Assembly (NCBI GenBank): GCA_001794825.1 | Contig: MGLK01000008.1 | Coordinates: 1-44,331, forward strand | Reading direction: 5' to 3' | DNA from: Caulobacterales bacterium RIFCSPHIGHO2_01_FULL_70_19 | Lineage (GTDB): Bacteria; Pseudomonadota; Alphaproteobacteria; Caulobacterales; Caulobacteraceae | DNA: 44,331 nucleotides | In this document: positions 15,455 to 25,441 of the stretch, in pieces | Layout: each line of letters opens with the position of its first letter | How positions within the stretch are numbered: position 1 is the stretch's first letter | The notes under the pieces: generated by a model | What the model was told of the DNA's origin: nothing | What the model saw: only the letters and a program-made list of their open reading frames with translations | The model's database searches: none | Program-made: the position numbers and the translations under genes

Positions 15455-17386
15455 CTAGCCTTCGGGCGTCTTCAGCGCTTCCAGGGACATGGCCTGGGCG
15501 AGCTGGCTCTGGGTGAAGGGCTTCGCCAGTCGGGGCAGATGCAGGCCGGGCGATCCGGAACCGGGTTCCAGCTCGCAGTAGCCGGAGACCAGAACGATCG
15601 GCAGCCCGGGGCGCGCGTCGAGCGCCTTGCTGGCCAGCTGCGAACCGGTCATGCCGGGCATCTTTTCGTCGGCGATGATCAGGTCCACGTCGAATCTTTC
15701 GTGGAGAATGGACAGCGCCTCGGCGCCCGAAGAAGCGACCAGCGCCTCGTGTCCGAGATCCTCGACCATGGCCACGGTGTTGGTGAGGACCAGGCTGTCG
15801 TCATCGACGGCGAGGACCACCAGGCGCCCGGCATCCGGTTCTTCGCTCGCGGGGGCGGGGCGTGCCGAATGCTGTTCCTCATGGGCGGCGGCCACAGGAA
15901 GCCAGATGTCAATCCGTGTTCCTGCTCCCGGAGCGCTGTCGATCTGCAGCGCGCCCCCGGATTGAGCCGCGAGGCCGTGCACCATCGACAGGCCGAGGCC
16001 CGTGCCTTTTCCCACCCCTTTGGTGGTGAAGAACGGCTCCGTCGCCCTGGCCAGGACGTCGGCGTCCATGCCCGAGCCGTTGTCCTCCACCCGAAGGCGG
16101 ATGTAGTCGCCCGCGGCCAGGTCGGCTTTCTGCCCGTGCAGCGTTCGGAGTGCGCCTGATATCGTGATCAGTCCGCCGGCGGGCATGGCGTCGCGGGCGT
16201 TCACCACCAGGTTCAGGAGCGCCGTCTCCAGCTGGACCGGATCAGTTCGCGCGGGCTGAAGCCCATGAGGGAAACTCAGACGGATATCGACCTGGGGCCC
16301 GATGCTGCGCTGGAGGAAGTCCAGCAGGCCCCTTGTGAGCGAGCCAAGGTCCACCGAACGGAGCTGCAGCTCCTGCTTCCGCGCAAACGCGAGCATGCGC
16401 TGGGTGAGGAGCGCCCCGCGTTCGGCTCCCGCGACCGCGTTCCGGATGAGCGGCGTGATCTTCGGATCGTAGGGCAGACGTTTCTGAACGAGCTCCAGAC
16501 TTCCGAGGATCGCCATGAGAAGATTGTTGAAGTCGTGCGCCACTCCGCCGGTCAGCTGTCCGATGGCCTCCAGCTTCCGGGATTGAAACAGCGCCTCGCG
16601 CGCCTCTTCGAGAGCGCGCTGGTTCTCCATCCGCTCCGTGACGTCGCGCGTCACCTTGGCGAACCCGATGAGCTCGCCGTCCTCGTCCCGGATGGCGTCG
16701 ATCACGACGTGGGCCCAGAACCGCGAGCCGTCCTTGCGGACACGCCAGCCTTCCCGCTCGAAGCGCCCTTCCTCCGCCGCTATGCCCAGCGCACGGTCCG
16801 GAAGGTCTGTCGCCTGATCCTCCTCGGTGTAGAACCGGGAGAAGTGTTCCCCGATGATCTCGTCCGGCTCGTAACCCTTGATCCGCTGGGCTCCGGCGTT
16901 CCAGCTGACGACGTGGCCGCGACGGTCCAGCATGTAGATGGCGTAGTCGGTGACGCCCTGGACCAGCAGCCGGAACTGCTGCTCCGTCTGCCGCAGCGCC
17001 TCCTCGGCTTCCTTCCGTTCGGTCAGGTCGCGGGTGATCTTGGCGAACCCGACGAGCGCGCCGGCGTCGTCATGAATACGGTCGATCACGACGTGCGCCC
17101 AGAAGCGGGTTCCGTCCTTCCTCACGCGCCAGCCCTGGGCCTCGAATCGACCCTCCTCGCGCGCCGTCCGCACGGCGTGGCCGGGCAGATCTCTCGCGCG
17201 ATCGTCTTCCGTATAGAAGCGGGAGAAGTGCTGCCCCAGGATCTCGGCCGCAGCGTACCCCTTGAAGCGCGCGGCGCCCGGGTTCCAGCTGCTGACCATC
17301 CCCTGCGGGTCCAGCATATAGATCGCGTAATCGGTGATCCCCTCGACAAGGAGCCGATATCGGCTCTCGTCTGAGTCCGCTGTCAT
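15455..17386 (-). CDS. Hybrid histidine kinase with two PAS domains and a C-terminal receiver
   Basis: Soluble sensor kinase, 643 aa. PAS-PAC 1 spans about 8-125 and PAS-PAC 2 about 137-255. The two share long near-identical stretches ([35 protein letters not shown]), implying an internal duplication. A HisKA domain follows with H284 in [11 protein letters not shown]. The ATPase domain has N396 (NLVVNARDA) and glycine boxes DNGSGM and [11 protein letters not shown]. The receiver (about 522-640) has acidic VDDD and phospho-acceptor D573. No membrane segment is present, so the signal is cytosolic. No partner regulator is adjacent. An EcfG-type promoter 44 bases upstream suggests general-stress induction. 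Confidence 0.93.
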   Translation of the reverse strand: MTADSDESRYRLLVEGITDYAIYMLDPQGMVSSWNPGAARFKGYAAAEILGQHFSRFYTEDDRARDLPGHAVRTAREEGRFEAQGWRVRKDGTRFWAHVVIDRIHDDAGALVGFAKITRDLTERKEAEEALRQTEQQFRLLVQGVTDYAIYMLDRRGHVVSWNAGAQRIKGYEPDEIIGEHFSRFYTEEDQATDLPDRALGIAAEEGRFEREGWRVRKDGSRFWAHVVIDAIRDEDGELIGFAKVTRDVTERMENQRALEEAREALFQSRKLEAIGQLTGGVAHDFNNLLMAILGSLELVQKRLPYDPKITPLIRNAVAGAERGALLTQRMLAFARKQELQLRSVDLGSLTRGLLDFLQRSIGPQVDIRLSFPHGLQPARTDPVQLETALLNLVVNARDAMPAGGLITISGALRTLHGQKADLAAGDYIRLRVEDNGSGMDADVLARATEPFFTTKGVGKGTGLGLSMVHGLAAQSGGALQIDSAPGAGTRIDIWLPVAAAHEEQHSARPAPASEEPDAGRLVVLAVDDDSLVLTNTVAMVEDLGHEALVASSGAEALSILHERFDVDLIIADEKMPGMTGSQLASKALDARPGLPIVLVSGYCELEPGSGSPGLHLPRLAKPFTQSQLAQAMSLEALKTPEG

Positions 17387-17429
17387 GGATCCCCCGAACG
17401 CAAGGACGTCCCTCCGGTTCGGGACCGGG

Positions 17430-17454
17430 AACGGATCATGATCGCTCGGGTTCC
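17430..17454 (-). promoter_or_regulatory. EcfG (SigT)-type promoter for the PAS-PAS hybrid kinase
   Basis: On the minus strand GGAAC (17450-17454) and CGTT (17430-17433) are separated by 16 bases, an exact consensus match. The transcript would start near 17424, leaving a leader of about 40 bases with a GGGGGAT ribosome binding site. A second, weaker CGAAC-N16-CGTT lies closer to the gene. Confidence 0.7.
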
Positions 17455-17709
17455 GCGCTTTCGTCGCGTCACCCCTGCAACGTGACCTGGACCACGGCCG
17501 GACTCACGGTGCGTCGCCCTGTCCCTGCGGCTCGGACCTGCGGCCCTCCGGCGGTGTGGAGACTCTCGACCCGGTCCCTCCCGACCTTCTCCGGCCCCTC
17601 TGGCGCCTTCCCGCCCCTTGTCTGACCGAGGATCGTCCGGCGGCCGCCCCCGGGACCGCGCTCTGTCGGCGCGGAGGCGGCGAACCCGCCCCTGCGGCCG
17701 CCGTTGCGC

Positions 17710-17740
17710 TTGACTCGGCCCTTGAGTCGGGGCCTAGGTC
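17710..17740 (+). promoter_or_regulatory. Candidate promoter of the glycine riboswitch-gcv transcript
   Basis: TTGACT (17710-17715) is followed 17-19 bases later by CCTAGGTC (17733-17740), which loosely fits the alphaproteobacterial housekeeping -10. Its position just ahead of the riboswitch is what makes it plausible. A GACTC...GAGTC inverted repeat lies in the spacer. Confidence 0.4.
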
Positions 17741-17749
17741 GCAACGCTC

Positions 17750-17976
17750 TCGCGGGAGAGATCGGGGCCGTTCCGACGGCTCCGGAGCCGAAGGCGCAAC
17801 CGCCCCGGAAACGCTCAGGCAAAAGGACCGCGGGGCGCACGGACGCTGGAAAGTCGCCCCCCTCGCGGGATTCACGGGCGCGCCGACGGAGCAAGCCTTG
17901 TCATCCCGGACGATGCGAAGCGTCGATCAGGGACGGGGCGGAATCTCTCAGGCTTCAGGACAGCGGGGGCGCGAGG
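17750..17976 (+). ncRNA. Tandem glycine riboswitch (two aptamers)
   Basis: Aptamer 1 (about 17750-17855) contains GGGAGAG, GCCGAAGGCGCAA, CTCAGGCAAAAGGACCG and ACGCTGGAAAG, the hallmark conserved segments. Aptamer 2 (17861-17976) contains GCCGACGGAGCAA, CTCTCAGGCTTCAGGACAG and a perfect seven-base P1 helix (17861-17867 with 17970-17976). Tandem glycine aptamers upstream of gcvT normally turn on glycine cleavage when glycine is abundant. The gcvT start lies 45 bases downstream. The rest of the 17387-18020 gap holds the divergent promoters and no supported gene. Confidence 0.93.
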
Positions 17977-17978
17977 AC

Positions 17979-17994
17979 GGCGGAGCTTTCCGCC
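17979..17994 (+). promoter_or_regulatory. Hairpin in the riboswitch expression platform
   Basis: GGCGGA and TCCGCC form a six-base stem with a four-base loop directly after aptamer 2 and about 16 bases before the gcvT ribosome binding site (AAGGCC). With no T-tract after it, control of translation initiation is more likely than termination; this is inference. Confidence 0.4.
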
Positions 17995-18020
17995 CCGGCA
18001 CGCGACTCTGAAGGCCTGAC

Positions 18021-19139
18021 ATGACCGACGAAACCCTGAAGACCACCCCTCTCAACGCCGCGCACCGGGCGTTGGGCGCCCGCATGGTCGGCTTCGGCGG
18101 CTATGACATGCCGGTGCAGTACGAGGGCGTTCTGGCCGAGCACCGCTGGACCCGCGAGCACGCCGGTCTGTTCGACGTTTCGCACATGGGCCAGTGCAAG
18201 ATCACCGGCCCGGACGCCATCGCCCAGTTCGAGCGCTTCGTGCCCGGCGACTACCAAATCCTCAAGGCCGGCAAGCAGAAGTACTCGCTGCTGCTGAACG
18301 CCGAGGGCGGGATCATGGACGACCTGATGGCCGGCAAGCCCGACCACGACGGCCTCTATGTCGTGGTCAACGCCGGCAACAAGGACGCCGACTTCGCCCA
18401 CCTGAAGGCCAGCCTGGCCGGTGACACGACCCTGACCATCCTCGACGACCGCGCCCTGCTGGCGATCCAGGGGCCGGAGGCCGCGGAGGTCATGGCCGCC
18501 CACGAGCCGGTGCTGGCCGAGTTCGGCTTCATGGACTGCGCGCGGCTGATGCTGTTCGGGGTCGACTGCTACGTCTCGCGCTCGGGCTACACCGGCGAGG
18601 ACGGCTACGAGATCTCGGTCCCGGCGGCCGAGGCGGAGCGGATCTGGAACGAGATCCTGAAGGACGTCCGGGTCAAGCCGATCGGCCTCGGCGCCCGCGA
18701 CAGCCTGCGGCTGGAGGCCGGCCTGCCCCTGCACGGGCACGACATCGACGCCACGACCAGCCCGGTCGAGGCGGCGCTGACCTTCGCCCTGTCCAAGTCG
18801 CGCAAGGAGCGCGCCGACTTCCCGGGCGCCGAACGCGTGCTCCGGGAGCTGTCCGACGGTCCGGCCCGCGTCCGCGTGGGCCTGCACGTCAAGGAAGGCG
18901 CGCCCGCCCGCGAGGGCGCGGAGATCGCCGATGCGGACGGTAACGTCGTCGGCAAGGTCACCTCGGGCGGCCCCTCCCCGACCCTCGGCAGGAACATCGC
19001 CATGGGCTACGTCCCCCCGGCCCTCGCCGAGCTGGGCACGGAGCTGAAGGTCATCGTCCGCGGCAAGGCCGCGGCCGCCGAGGTGGTCGCCCTGCCCTTC
19101 GTCGCTTCCCGCTACTATCGCAAACCCAAGGCCGCCTGA
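18021..19139 (+). CDS. gcvT: Aminomethyltransferase (glycine cleavage T-protein)
   Basis: T-protein, 372 aa, releases ammonia from the lipoyl-bound aminomethyl group and passes the one-carbon unit to tetrahydrofolate. It has the GcvT N-terminal folate-binding fold ([33 protein letters not shown]) and the C-terminal barrel ([29 protein letters not shown]). It is the first gene behind the glycine riboswitch and is followed at 20 bases by gcvH, so gene dosage is set by one transcript. Confidence 0.97.
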   Translation: MTDETLKTTPLNAAHRALGARMVGFGGYDMPVQYEGVLAEHRWTREHAGLFDVSHMGQCKITGPDAIAQFERFVPGDYQILKAGKQKYSLLLNAEGGIMDDLMAGKPDHDGLYVVVNAGNKDADFAHLKASLAGDTTLTILDDRALLAIQGPEAAEVMAAHEPVLAEFGFMDCARLMLFGVDCYVSRSGYTGEDGYEISVPAAEAERIWNEILKDVRVKPIGLGARDSLRLEAGLPLHGHDIDATTSPVEAALTFALSKSRKERADFPGAERVLRELSDGPARVRVGLHVKEGAPAREGAEIADADGNVVGKVTSGGPSPTLGRNIAMGYVPPALAELGTELKVIVRGKAAAAEVVALPFVASRYYRKPKAA

Positions 19140-19159
19140 CGGCTTTCCGGAGAACTGAG

Positions 19160-19525
19160 ATGCGCTTCACCAAGGATCACGAGTGGGTTCGCCTCGAGGG
19201 CGACGTCGCCACCGTCGGCATCAGCAAGCACGCCGCCGAGGCGCTCGGCGACGTGGTGTTCGTCGAGACGCCGGAGGCCGGCAAGTCGGTATCGAAGGGC
19301 GACAGCTTCGCCGTCGTCGAGAGCGTCAAGGCGGCCTCGGACGTCTACGCCCCGGTCTCGGGCGAGGTGGTCGAGGGCAACGCCGCCCTCGCCAATGCCC
19401 CGGAAACCGTCAACGCCGATCCCGAGGGCGAGGGCTGGTTCGCGAAGATCCGGGTGTCCGACGCCTCGCAGCTGGGCGAGCTGATGGATCGCGCCGCCTA
19501 CGACCAGTACCTGACCACCCTCTAG
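19160..19525 (+). CDS. gcvH: Glycine cleavage H-protein
   Basis: Lipoyl carrier of the glycine cleavage complex, 121 aa. The lipoylated lysine is Lys57 in [15 protein letters not shown], and the usual N-terminal FTKDHEWV and C-terminal EGWFAKI blocks are present. It shuttles the aminomethyl group between GcvP and GcvT. The ribosome binding site is GGAGA. Followed after 25 bases by gcvPA. Confidence 0.97.
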   Translation: MRFTKDHEWVRLEGDVATVGISKHAAEALGDVVFVETPEAGKSVSKGDSFAVVESVKAASDVYAPVSGEVVEGNAALANAPETVNADPEGEGWFAKIRVSDASQLGELMDRAAYDQYLTTL

Positions 19526-19550
19526 ACCCCTCGCACGGACCCTCCCCGCC

Positions 19551-20891
19551 ATGCGCTACCTGCCGCTCACGCCCGACGACCGCTCCGCCATGCTGGCGGC
19601 GATCGGGGCCAAGTCGATCGACGACCTGTTCGTGGACGTGCCCGAGGCGGCGCGGCGGGAGGGCTTCGTCGACCTGCCCCGCGTGGCCGGCGAACTGGAG
19701 GTCGAGCGCGCGCTCGACGCCATGGCGGGGAAGAACGTCGCCGCCGGCTCGGTCCCCTTCTTCTGCGGCGCCGGAGCCTACAAGCACCACGTGCCGGCCA
19801 CGGTCGACCACGTGATCCAGCGGTCGGAGTTCCTGACCAGCTACACGCCCTACCAGCCCGAGATCGCCCAGGGCACGCTGCAGTACCTGTACGAATTCCA
19901 GACCCAGGTCGCGAACCTGACCGGCATGCCGGTGGCCAACGCCAGCCTGTATGACGGCTCGACCGCCATGGCCGAGGGCGTGCTGATGGCCACCCGGGTG
20001 ACCCGCCGCAACAAGGCCGTGATCTCGGGCGGGGTGCATCCGCACTATGTCGCCGCGACCGAGACCGTGGTCCACGCCGTGGGCGTCGAAACCCAGGTGC
20101 TGCCGGCGGCCGTCGATGCCGAGGCCGCCGTGATCGACCAGATCGGGCCGGACACCGCCTGCGTCGTGGTCCAGACCCCGAACGTGTTCGGCACGGCCAC
20201 CGACGTGACGAAGATCGCGGAGGCGGCCCACGCCGCCGGGGCCCTGCTGATCGTCGTGGTCACCGAGGCGGTCTCGATGGGCCTGCTGAAGTCGCCGGGC
20301 GAGATGGGGGCCGACATCGTCGCCGCCGAGGGCCAGTCGATCGGCAACGCCCTGAACTTCGGCGGTCCCTACGTCGGCCTGTTCGCCTGCCGCGAAAAGC
20401 TGATCCGCCAGATGCCTGGGCGCCTGACCGGCGAAACGGTCGACGCCGACGGCAGGCGCGGCTTCGTCCTGACCCTGTCGACCCGCGAGCAGCACATCCG
20501 CCGCGACAAGGCGACCTCGAACATCTGCACCAACTCGGGCCTGTGCACCCTCGCCTTCACCATCCACCTGAGCCTGCTGGGCGAGACCGGCCTGCGCCGG
20601 CTGGCCCTGCTGAACCACGAGGCGGCGGTGAAGACCCGCGACGCCTTGGCGGCCCTGCCAGGCGTCGAGGTGTTGACGCCCCGCTTCTTCAACGAGTTCG
20701 CGGTGCGGCTCCCGAAGCCGGCGGCGGAAGTCGTCGAGCGGCTGGCGGAACAGCGCATCCTCGCGGGCGTGCCCTACGGCCGCCTCGCCCCGTCGGCGGG
20801 CATGGACGACGTCCTGCTGGTCGCCGCCACCGAAATCACCACGGACGCGGACATCGCGGCCCTGAAGTCCGCCCTGGCGGAGGTTCTGTAA
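19551..20891 (+). CDS. gcvPA: Glycine dehydrogenase (decarboxylating) subunit 1
   Basis: N-terminal half of the split P-protein, 446 aa, with the typical [17 protein letters not shown] and [20 protein letters not shown] blocks. In split systems this subunit pairs with the PLP-bearing subunit 2, encoded directly downstream with the stop and start overlapping as TAATG. One-base overlap and matching strand imply equimolar synthesis. Confidence 0.96.
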   Translation: MRYLPLTPDDRSAMLAAIGAKSIDDLFVDVPEAARREGFVDLPRVAGELEVERALDAMAGKNVAAGSVPFFCGAGAYKHHVPATVDHVIQRSEFLTSYTPYQPEIAQGTLQYLYEFQTQVANLTGMPVANASLYDGSTAMAEGVLMATRVTRRNKAVISGGVHPHYVAATETVVHAVGVETQVLPAAVDAEAAVIDQIGPDTACVVVQTPNVFGTATDVTKIAEAAHAAGALLIVVVTEAVSMGLLKSPGEMGADIVAAEGQSIGNALNFGGPYVGLFACREKLIRQMPGRLTGETVDADGRRGFVLTLSTREQHIRRDKATSNICTNSGLCTLAFTIHLSLLGETGLRRLALLNHEAAVKTRDALAALPGVEVLTPRFFNEFAVRLPKPAAEVVERLAEQRILAGVPYGRLAPSAGMDDVLLVAATEITTDADIAALKSALAEVL

Positions 20892-22480
20892 TGAGCACCA
20901 TGAACACCGTCGGCCGGCCGACCACGCCCAACGCCGTGGATCACGACTACAAGCACCCGACCCTGACCGGCGGCCGGGGGCTGCTGCAGGACGAGCACCT
21001 GATCTTCGAGAGCGACGGCTGGGGCAAGACCGGCGTCGACCTGCCGGAGCCGAAGGGCGACGCCTCCGACCTGGGCGACCTCGTGCGGCGCGACCCGATC
21101 GGCCTGCCCGGCCTGTCGGAGCCCGAGGCCATGCGCCATTACGTGCGCCTGAGCCAGAAGAACCACGCCATCGACCTGGCCATCTATCCGCTGGGCTCGT
21201 GCACGATGAAGCACAACCCGCGCCTCAACGAGAAGATGGCCCGCCTGCCGGGCTTCTCGGACATCCACCCGCTGCAGCCGCAGTCGACGGTGCAGGGGGC
21301 GCTGGAGCTGATGGACCAGCTGGCGCACTGGCTGAAGACCCTGACCGGCATGCCGGCGGTGGCGCTGTCGCCCAAGGCCGGGGCCCATGGAGAGCTGTGC
21401 GGCCTGATGGCCATCCGCGCCGCCCACCGCGCCGCCGGTCACGGCCTGCGCTCGGACAAGCCCCGCAACAAGGTGCTGGTCCCGACCAGCGCCCACGGCA
21501 CCAATCCGGCCACGGCGGCCTTCGTCGGCTACCAGGTGGTGGAGATCGCCCAGACCGACGACGGCCGCGTCGACATCGCGGACCTCGAGGCCAAGCTCGG
21601 CGATGACGTGGCGGCCATCATGGTCACCAACCCGAACACCTGCGGCCTGTTCGAACGCGACATCCTCGAGATCAGCCGCCTGACCCATGAGGCCGGGGCG
21701 TACTTCTACTGCGACGGCGCCAACTTCAACGCCATCGTCGGGCGGGTGCGGCCGGGCGACCTGGGCGTCGACGCCATGCACATCAACCTGCACAAGACCT
21801 TCTCGACGCCGCACGGCGGCGGCGGACCGGGCGCGGGTCCGGTCGTGCTGTCGGAGGCGCTCGCCCCGTTTGCGCCGGCTCCGTGGGTGGTGTCGGGCGA
21901 GGACGGCTTCCGGCTGGAGGAGTTCGCCGGGGGCGAGGCGGAACAGGCCTTCGGACGCCTCTGCGCCTTCCATGGCCAGATGGGCATGTACGTGCGGGCC
22001 CTCAGCTACATGATGAGCCACGGCTCGGACGGGCTGCGGCAGGTGGCCGAGGACGCGGTGCTGAACGCCAACTACATCAAGGCGCGGCTGCAGGACCTGA
22101 TGAGCCCCGCCTTCCCCGAGGGGCCGTGCATGCACGAGGCCCTATTCGACGACGAATGGCTGAAGGGCACGGACGTGACCACGCTCGACTTCGCCAAGGC
22201 GATGATCGACGAGGGCTTCCACCCGATGACCATGTATTTCCCGCTGGTCGTGCACGGGGCGATGCTGATCGAGCCGACCGAGACGGAGTCGAAGCAGGAG
22301 CTGGATCGCTTCATCGAGGCGATGCGGGCGCTGGCCCAGGCGGCGAAGGCGGGCGACGTCGAACGCTTCAAGGGCGCGCCCTTCCACGCCCCGCTGCGCC
22401 GCCTCGACGAGACCCGCGCCGCCCGCCAGCCGGTCCTGCGCTGGACGGCGCCGGAAGGATCGAACATCGCCGCCGAATAG
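20891..22480 (+). CDS. gcvPB: Glycine dehydrogenase (decarboxylating) subunit 2
   Basis: PLP-bearing half of the split P-protein, 529 aa; it decarboxylates glycine and loads the H-protein. The PLP lysine is Lys302 in INLHKTFSTPHGGGGPG. YPLGSCTMKHNPRLNE and PTSAHGTNPATA are also present. An upstream open frame beginning at 20543 is out of phase with the real gene ends; ATG 20891 is preferred for its overlap with gcvPA. Last gene of the gcv operon. Confidence 0.97.
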   Translation: MSTMNTVGRPTTPNAVDHDYKHPTLTGGRGLLQDEHLIFESDGWGKTGVDLPEPKGDASDLGDLVRRDPIGLPGLSEPEAMRHYVRLSQKNHAIDLAIYPLGSCTMKHNPRLNEKMARLPGFSDIHPLQPQSTVQGALELMDQLAHWLKTLTGMPAVALSPKAGAHGELCGLMAIRAAHRAAGHGLRSDKPRNKVLVPTSAHGTNPATAAFVGYQVVEIAQTDDGRVDIADLEAKLGDDVAAIMVTNPNTCGLFERDILEISRLTHEAGAYFYCDGANFNAIVGRVRPGDLGVDAMHINLHKTFSTPHGGGGPGAGPVVLSEALAPFAPAPWVVSGEDGFRLEEFAGGEAEQAFGRLCAFHGQMGMYVRALSYMMSHGSDGLRQVAEDAVLNANYIKARLQDLMSPAFPEGPCMHEALFDDEWLKGTDVTTLDFAKAMIDEGFHPMTMYFPLVVHGAMLIEPTETESKQELDRFIEAMRALAQAAKAGDVERFKGAPFHAPLRRLDETRAARQPVLRWTAPEGSNIAAE

Positions 22481-22498
22481 GCTTCGCATCTGCGAAGC
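22481..22498 (+). terminator. Perfect inverted repeat after the gcv operon
   Basis: GCTTCGCA and TGCGAAGC are exact complements around a two-base centre, directly after the gcvPB stop. There is no T-tract, so it may act as a terminator stem or as a 3' stabilising hairpin. Confidence 0.4.
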
Positions 22499-22588
22499 AC
22501 GGTGATGTGAACGCCGTTCGCCCCCAGAGGCGTATGCTCCGGTCTGCGTAGTCAGAACCAGGAACATGCGTTGGGAGGCGCATCGGTC

Positions 22589-23062
22589 ATGATGTCACGC
22601 GTACAAAAAGGCCTCGTGGCCGGCCTTGTGGCCACGATCGCCGTATCGCTTCTCGAAGTCGCCAATCTGATGCTGGGGCCGTGGGCGGTGAGCTTCCCGC
22701 GGCTCCTCTCGGTGATGCTGCAGACCCCCGACGCCATGGCGGTGGGCTGGGCGGCCCACTTCCTCGTCGGAGCCGTGGTTCTCGGCCCGGCGTTCGGCGT
22801 TCTCTGCCCGCGGCTGCCGACGGACACGCCTGAGTCCAAGGGCATCCTGTTCGCCGTCGGAGCCTTCGTGCTGATGGGACTGACCGTCGCCCCGCTGGCC
22901 GGGGTCGGCATGTTCTTCATGCGGGCCGGCTTCGGCACCCTCGCCTGGATGATCGCCACGCACGCCGTCTACGGCATCGTGCTGGGCAACATCTATGCGC
23001 GGCTGGTCGAGCGGGAGCGGCGGCGGGGCCACGACTTGGTCCACGGCGCGCCGGCGCACTGA
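22589..23062 (+). CDS. DUF6789-like four-helix membrane protein
   Basis: The protein is 157 aa from ATG 22589 (GGAGG at 22574-22578), with four predicted membrane segments near residues 6-28, 54-72, 90-112 and 119-140. The G-W-A-A-H-F-L-V-G block and the later GIVLGNIYARL resemble the DUF6789 family of small membrane proteins of unknown role. A TTG at 22571 gives a slightly longer form but lacks a ribosome binding site. It stands alone between the gcv operon and the convergent atp operon. Confidence 0.8.
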   Translation: MMSRVQKGLVAGLVATIAVSLLEVANLMLGPWAVSFPRLLSVMLQTPDAMAVGWAAHFLVGAVVLGPAFGVLCPRLPTDTPESKGILFAVGAFVLMGLTVAPLAGVGMFFMRAGFGTLAWMIATHAVYGIVLGNIYARLVERERRRGHDLVHGAPAH

Positions 23063-23065
23063 ACG

Positions 23066-23097
23066 AAAAGGCCCCGCCGGCGGGCGCCGACGGGGCC
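23066..23097 (-). terminator. Rho-independent terminator of the atp operon
   Basis: A seven-base GC stem (23070-23076 with 23091-23097) encloses a second stem. On the minus strand it is followed by TTTT (23069-23066), 25 bases after the atpF stop. The hairpin may also stop the converging plus-strand gene, though no T-run follows on that side. Confidence 0.8.
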
Positions 23098-23121
23098 TGA
23101 TCGTTTCGACTGCGCGACCGC

Positions 23122-23637
23122 CTAGTTCAGGCGCGAGTCGAGCTGGGCGATGGCGGCGTCGAGCAGCGGATCGCGCTTCTGGCCCGCCAGACGGGCGCTG
23201 AGGATCTGTTCAGCCGCGCGGGCGGCGAGGTCGGCGGCGGCCGCCTTGACCTCGGCGGCGGCCTGGGCCTCCGCCTGGGCGATGCGGCGCTCGGCCAGCT
23301 GCTGGCGACGGGCCAGAGCCTCCTCCAGCTTCACCTTCGACTCTTCCTCGAGGCGACGGGCGTCGGCCTCGGCGGCCTTCAGCATCTCGGCGGCCTGGGC
23401 CTCGGCCTCGGCCTTCTCCTGACGGATCTGGGCCAGCAGGGCCTCGGCCTCGGCGCGCAGACGCGCGGCCTCGTCGAGCTCGGCCTGGATCTTGGCGGCC
23501 GCACCATCGAGTTGGGCGGCGATCATGCGCGGAACCTTCGCAAGCACAAGGATGGCGAGGAAGGTGACCAACCCGACCCCGACCCAGAACTCCGCGTTGC
23601 CGAAGCTCCAGAACTCACCGTGGAAGAAGGCGGGCAT
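23122..23637 (-). CDS. atpF: ATP synthase subunit B (Fo stalk)
   Basis: Peripheral stalk subunit, 171 aa: an N-terminal membrane helix (about 15-33, [20 protein letters not shown]) and a long charged Ala/Glu/Arg helix. It forms a heterodimer with B', encoded upstream with a one-base overlap. B and B' pairs are characteristic of alphaproteobacteria and phototrophs. Confidence 0.93.
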   Translation of the reverse strand: MPAFFHGEFWSFGNAEFWVGVGLVTFLAILVLAKVPRMIAAQLDGAAAKIQAELDEAARLRAEAEALLAQIRQEKAEAEAQAAEMLKAAEADARRLEEESKVKLEEALARRQQLAERRIAQAEAQAAAEVKAAAADLAARAAEQILSARLAGQKRDPLLDAAIAQLDSRLN

Positions 23638-24260
23638 CAGACGGCTCCCTTGACGGCGGTGGTGATCTCGGCGGCCGCAGGGGCCTTGCCGGTCAGCTTC
23701 TCGACGATTGCGCTCGCCGTTTCGGCCGCGATAGCCGAGACGTTGTTCATGGCGCGGTCGCGGGTCTGGGCGATCGCGGCCTCAGCCTCGGAGATGCGGG
23801 CGTTGACCACGGCCTCTTCGGAGGCGGCGCGAGCGGCGGCCGCCTCGTTGACCCGCGCCTTGGCGGCGGCGGCGGTGGCGCGAGCCTCGGCCCGGGCGCG
23901 CTCGACGTCGGCCTTGGCGGCCTCGGCCTGGCCGGCGGCCTCGACCTGCACCTGGCGGGCGGACTCGACGGCGGCGGCGATGGTGCCGGCCCGCTCGTCA
24001 CGGACGCCCCGCAGGCGCGGAAGGAAGACCTTCGACAGAAGGAGGTAGAGGATGCCGAAGATGATCAGCAGCCAGAAAATCTGGCCGGCCCACCACTGGA
24101 ATTCGAATTGCGGAAGCCCCCCCGAGCTGTGGGCGGCCTCCGTCCCGGCCGTGTGCGCCACGTCGGTCTCGGCCGGATGCACCTCCTGGTCGCGGACGGC
24201 GGCGGCCGTCTGCGGGAGGATGTCCTGGGCGGGAGGGGCGTCGGTGCTTTGCGCGGCCAT
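23637..24260 (-). CDS. atpF': ATP synthase subunit B' (Fo stalk)
   Basis: Second stalk subunit, 207 aa. The membrane helix lies at about residues 58-78 ([17 protein letters not shown]), followed by a long Ala-rich amphipathic helix with the [11 protein letters not shown] motif near the membrane. It is preceded by about 50 hydrophilic residues rich in Ala, Thr, His and Glu, longer than in most relatives. Stop and atpF start overlap by one base (TGATG type). Confidence 0.93.
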   Translation of the reverse strand: MAAQSTDAPPAQDILPQTAAAVRDQEVHPAETDVAHTAGTEAAHSSGGLPQFEFQWWAGQIFWLLIIFGILYLLLSKVFLPRLRGVRDERAGTIAAAVESARQVQVEAAGQAEAAKADVERARAEARATAAAAKARVNEAAAARAASEEAVVNARISEAEAAIAQTRDRAMNNVSAIAAETASAIVEKLTGKAPAAAEITTAVKGAV

Positions 24261-24338
24261 GGTCTGTCCGGTCTCGGAAAAGGCGACGGGCGGCGTCCGT
24301 TCCGCCAGGAACGCACGCCGCCCGCGGGATCGTCGGGC

Positions 24339-24563
24339 TTAGCTGAAGAGGATCAGCAGGCCGAGCACGAAGGCCAGAATGCCCAGCGCTTCGGTCAGGG
24401 CGAAGCCCAGAACCAGGTTGGTGAACTGACCGCCGGCGGCCGACGGGTTGCGCAGGGCGCCCTGCAGGAAGCCCGAGAAGATCGTGCCCACGCCGATGCC
24501 GGCGCCGATCATGCCGAGCGTGGCCAGGCCAGCGCCGATGTACTTAGCAGCTTCAGCTTCCAT
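24339..24563 (-). CDS. atpE: ATP synthase subunit c
   Basis: Rotor ring subunit, 74 aa: two membrane helices with a polar loop (ALRNPSA) and the ion-binding carboxylate Glu58 in GFALTEALG. No Na+-type signature (Gln in helix 1) is apparent, so proton coupling is likely. Well-spaced between atpB and atpF'. Confidence 0.97.
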   Translation of the reverse strand: MEAEAAKYIGAGLATLGMIGAGIGVGTIFSGFLQGALRNPSAAGGQFTNLVLGFALTEALGILAFVLGLLILFS

Positions 24564-24612
24564 GATTTCCGTCCTTTAGAAGAAGCGAGTGAAGAGAGAG
24601 AGGGGTGAATGG

Positions 24613-25395
24613 TCAGTGGTGGTCGGCGTGGACTGCGTCATTCAGATAGACGCAGGTGAGCACGGCGAACACGAAGGCTTGCAGGAAAGCGACGAGGAAC
24701 TCGAGGGCCGTCAGTGCGACGACGCCGCCGAACGCAAGGATGGCCGCCACATAGGCGAGATAGGCCACGCCGCCCGCGGCGGCGAGACCGCCCAGCGAGA
24801 CGATGAAGCCGGCGAACACCTTCATGGCCACGTGGCCGCCGAGCATGTTGCCGAACAGTCGCAGCGACAGCGTCACGGGGCGCAGGAAGAAGGAGATCAC
24901 TTCGATAGGGGTGACGAACAGGAGCATGTACCAAGGCACGCCCGAAGGGGCGAACAGCTTGAAGAAGCCCAGGCCCGACTTCACGAAGCCGACGATGATG
25001 ACCAGGGCGAAGGTCATCACGGCGAAGGTCAGGGCGACGGCCAGCTGCGCCGTGGCGGTGAAAATCGTGAACATCCCCAGCATGTTCATCGCCAGCAGGA
25101 AGACGAACAGCGTGAAAACATAGGGGAAGAAGGCCCGGCCTTGAGGGCCGATGATGCCTACGGCGAGGTCGTCGATGAAGCCGAACATGCCCTCGCCGAC
25201 GACCTGAAGCCGGCCCGGCACGACCTTCGGACTCGCGGTCACGATGGCGAAGAACAGGACGATCAGGGTCGCCGCGACCATCATGGCCACCGTGGAGTTG
25301 GTGATCGACAGGTCGACCAGCCCCAGAACCGGAACGTTGACCGGCGGGATGTCGACGACCTTGTCGACCTGGAACTGATGCATCGGGTCGGCCAT
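24613..25395 (-). CDS. atpB: ATP synthase subunit a
   Basis: Proton channel subunit, 260 aa with five to six membrane helices. The essential arginine lies in RPVTLSLRLFGNMLGGH. The N-terminus starts MADPMHQFQVDKVV. It is encoded between atpI and atpE in the usual order. Confidence 0.97.
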   Translation of the reverse strand: MADPMHQFQVDKVVDIPPVNVPVLGLVDLSITNSTVAMMVAATLIVLFFAIVTASPKVVPGRLQVVGEGMFGFIDDLAVGIIGPQGRAFFPYVFTLFVFLLAMNMLGMFTIFTATAQLAVALTFAVMTFALVIIVGFVKSGLGFFKLFAPSGVPWYMLLFVTPIEVISFFLRPVTLSLRLFGNMLGGHVAMKVFAGFIVSLGGLAAAGGVAYLAYVAAILAFGGVVALTALEFLVAFLQAFVFAVLTCVYLNDAVHADHH

Positions 25396-25441
25396 GCCGC
25401 CTGATCTCCTGGTTCAAACTCGGGGCGCCGGTGGCGTCCGC

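Noticed and set aside
17469-18011. Open frames in the gap before gcvT
   Set aside because: They cover the riboswitch and divergent promoters and have no family resemblance.
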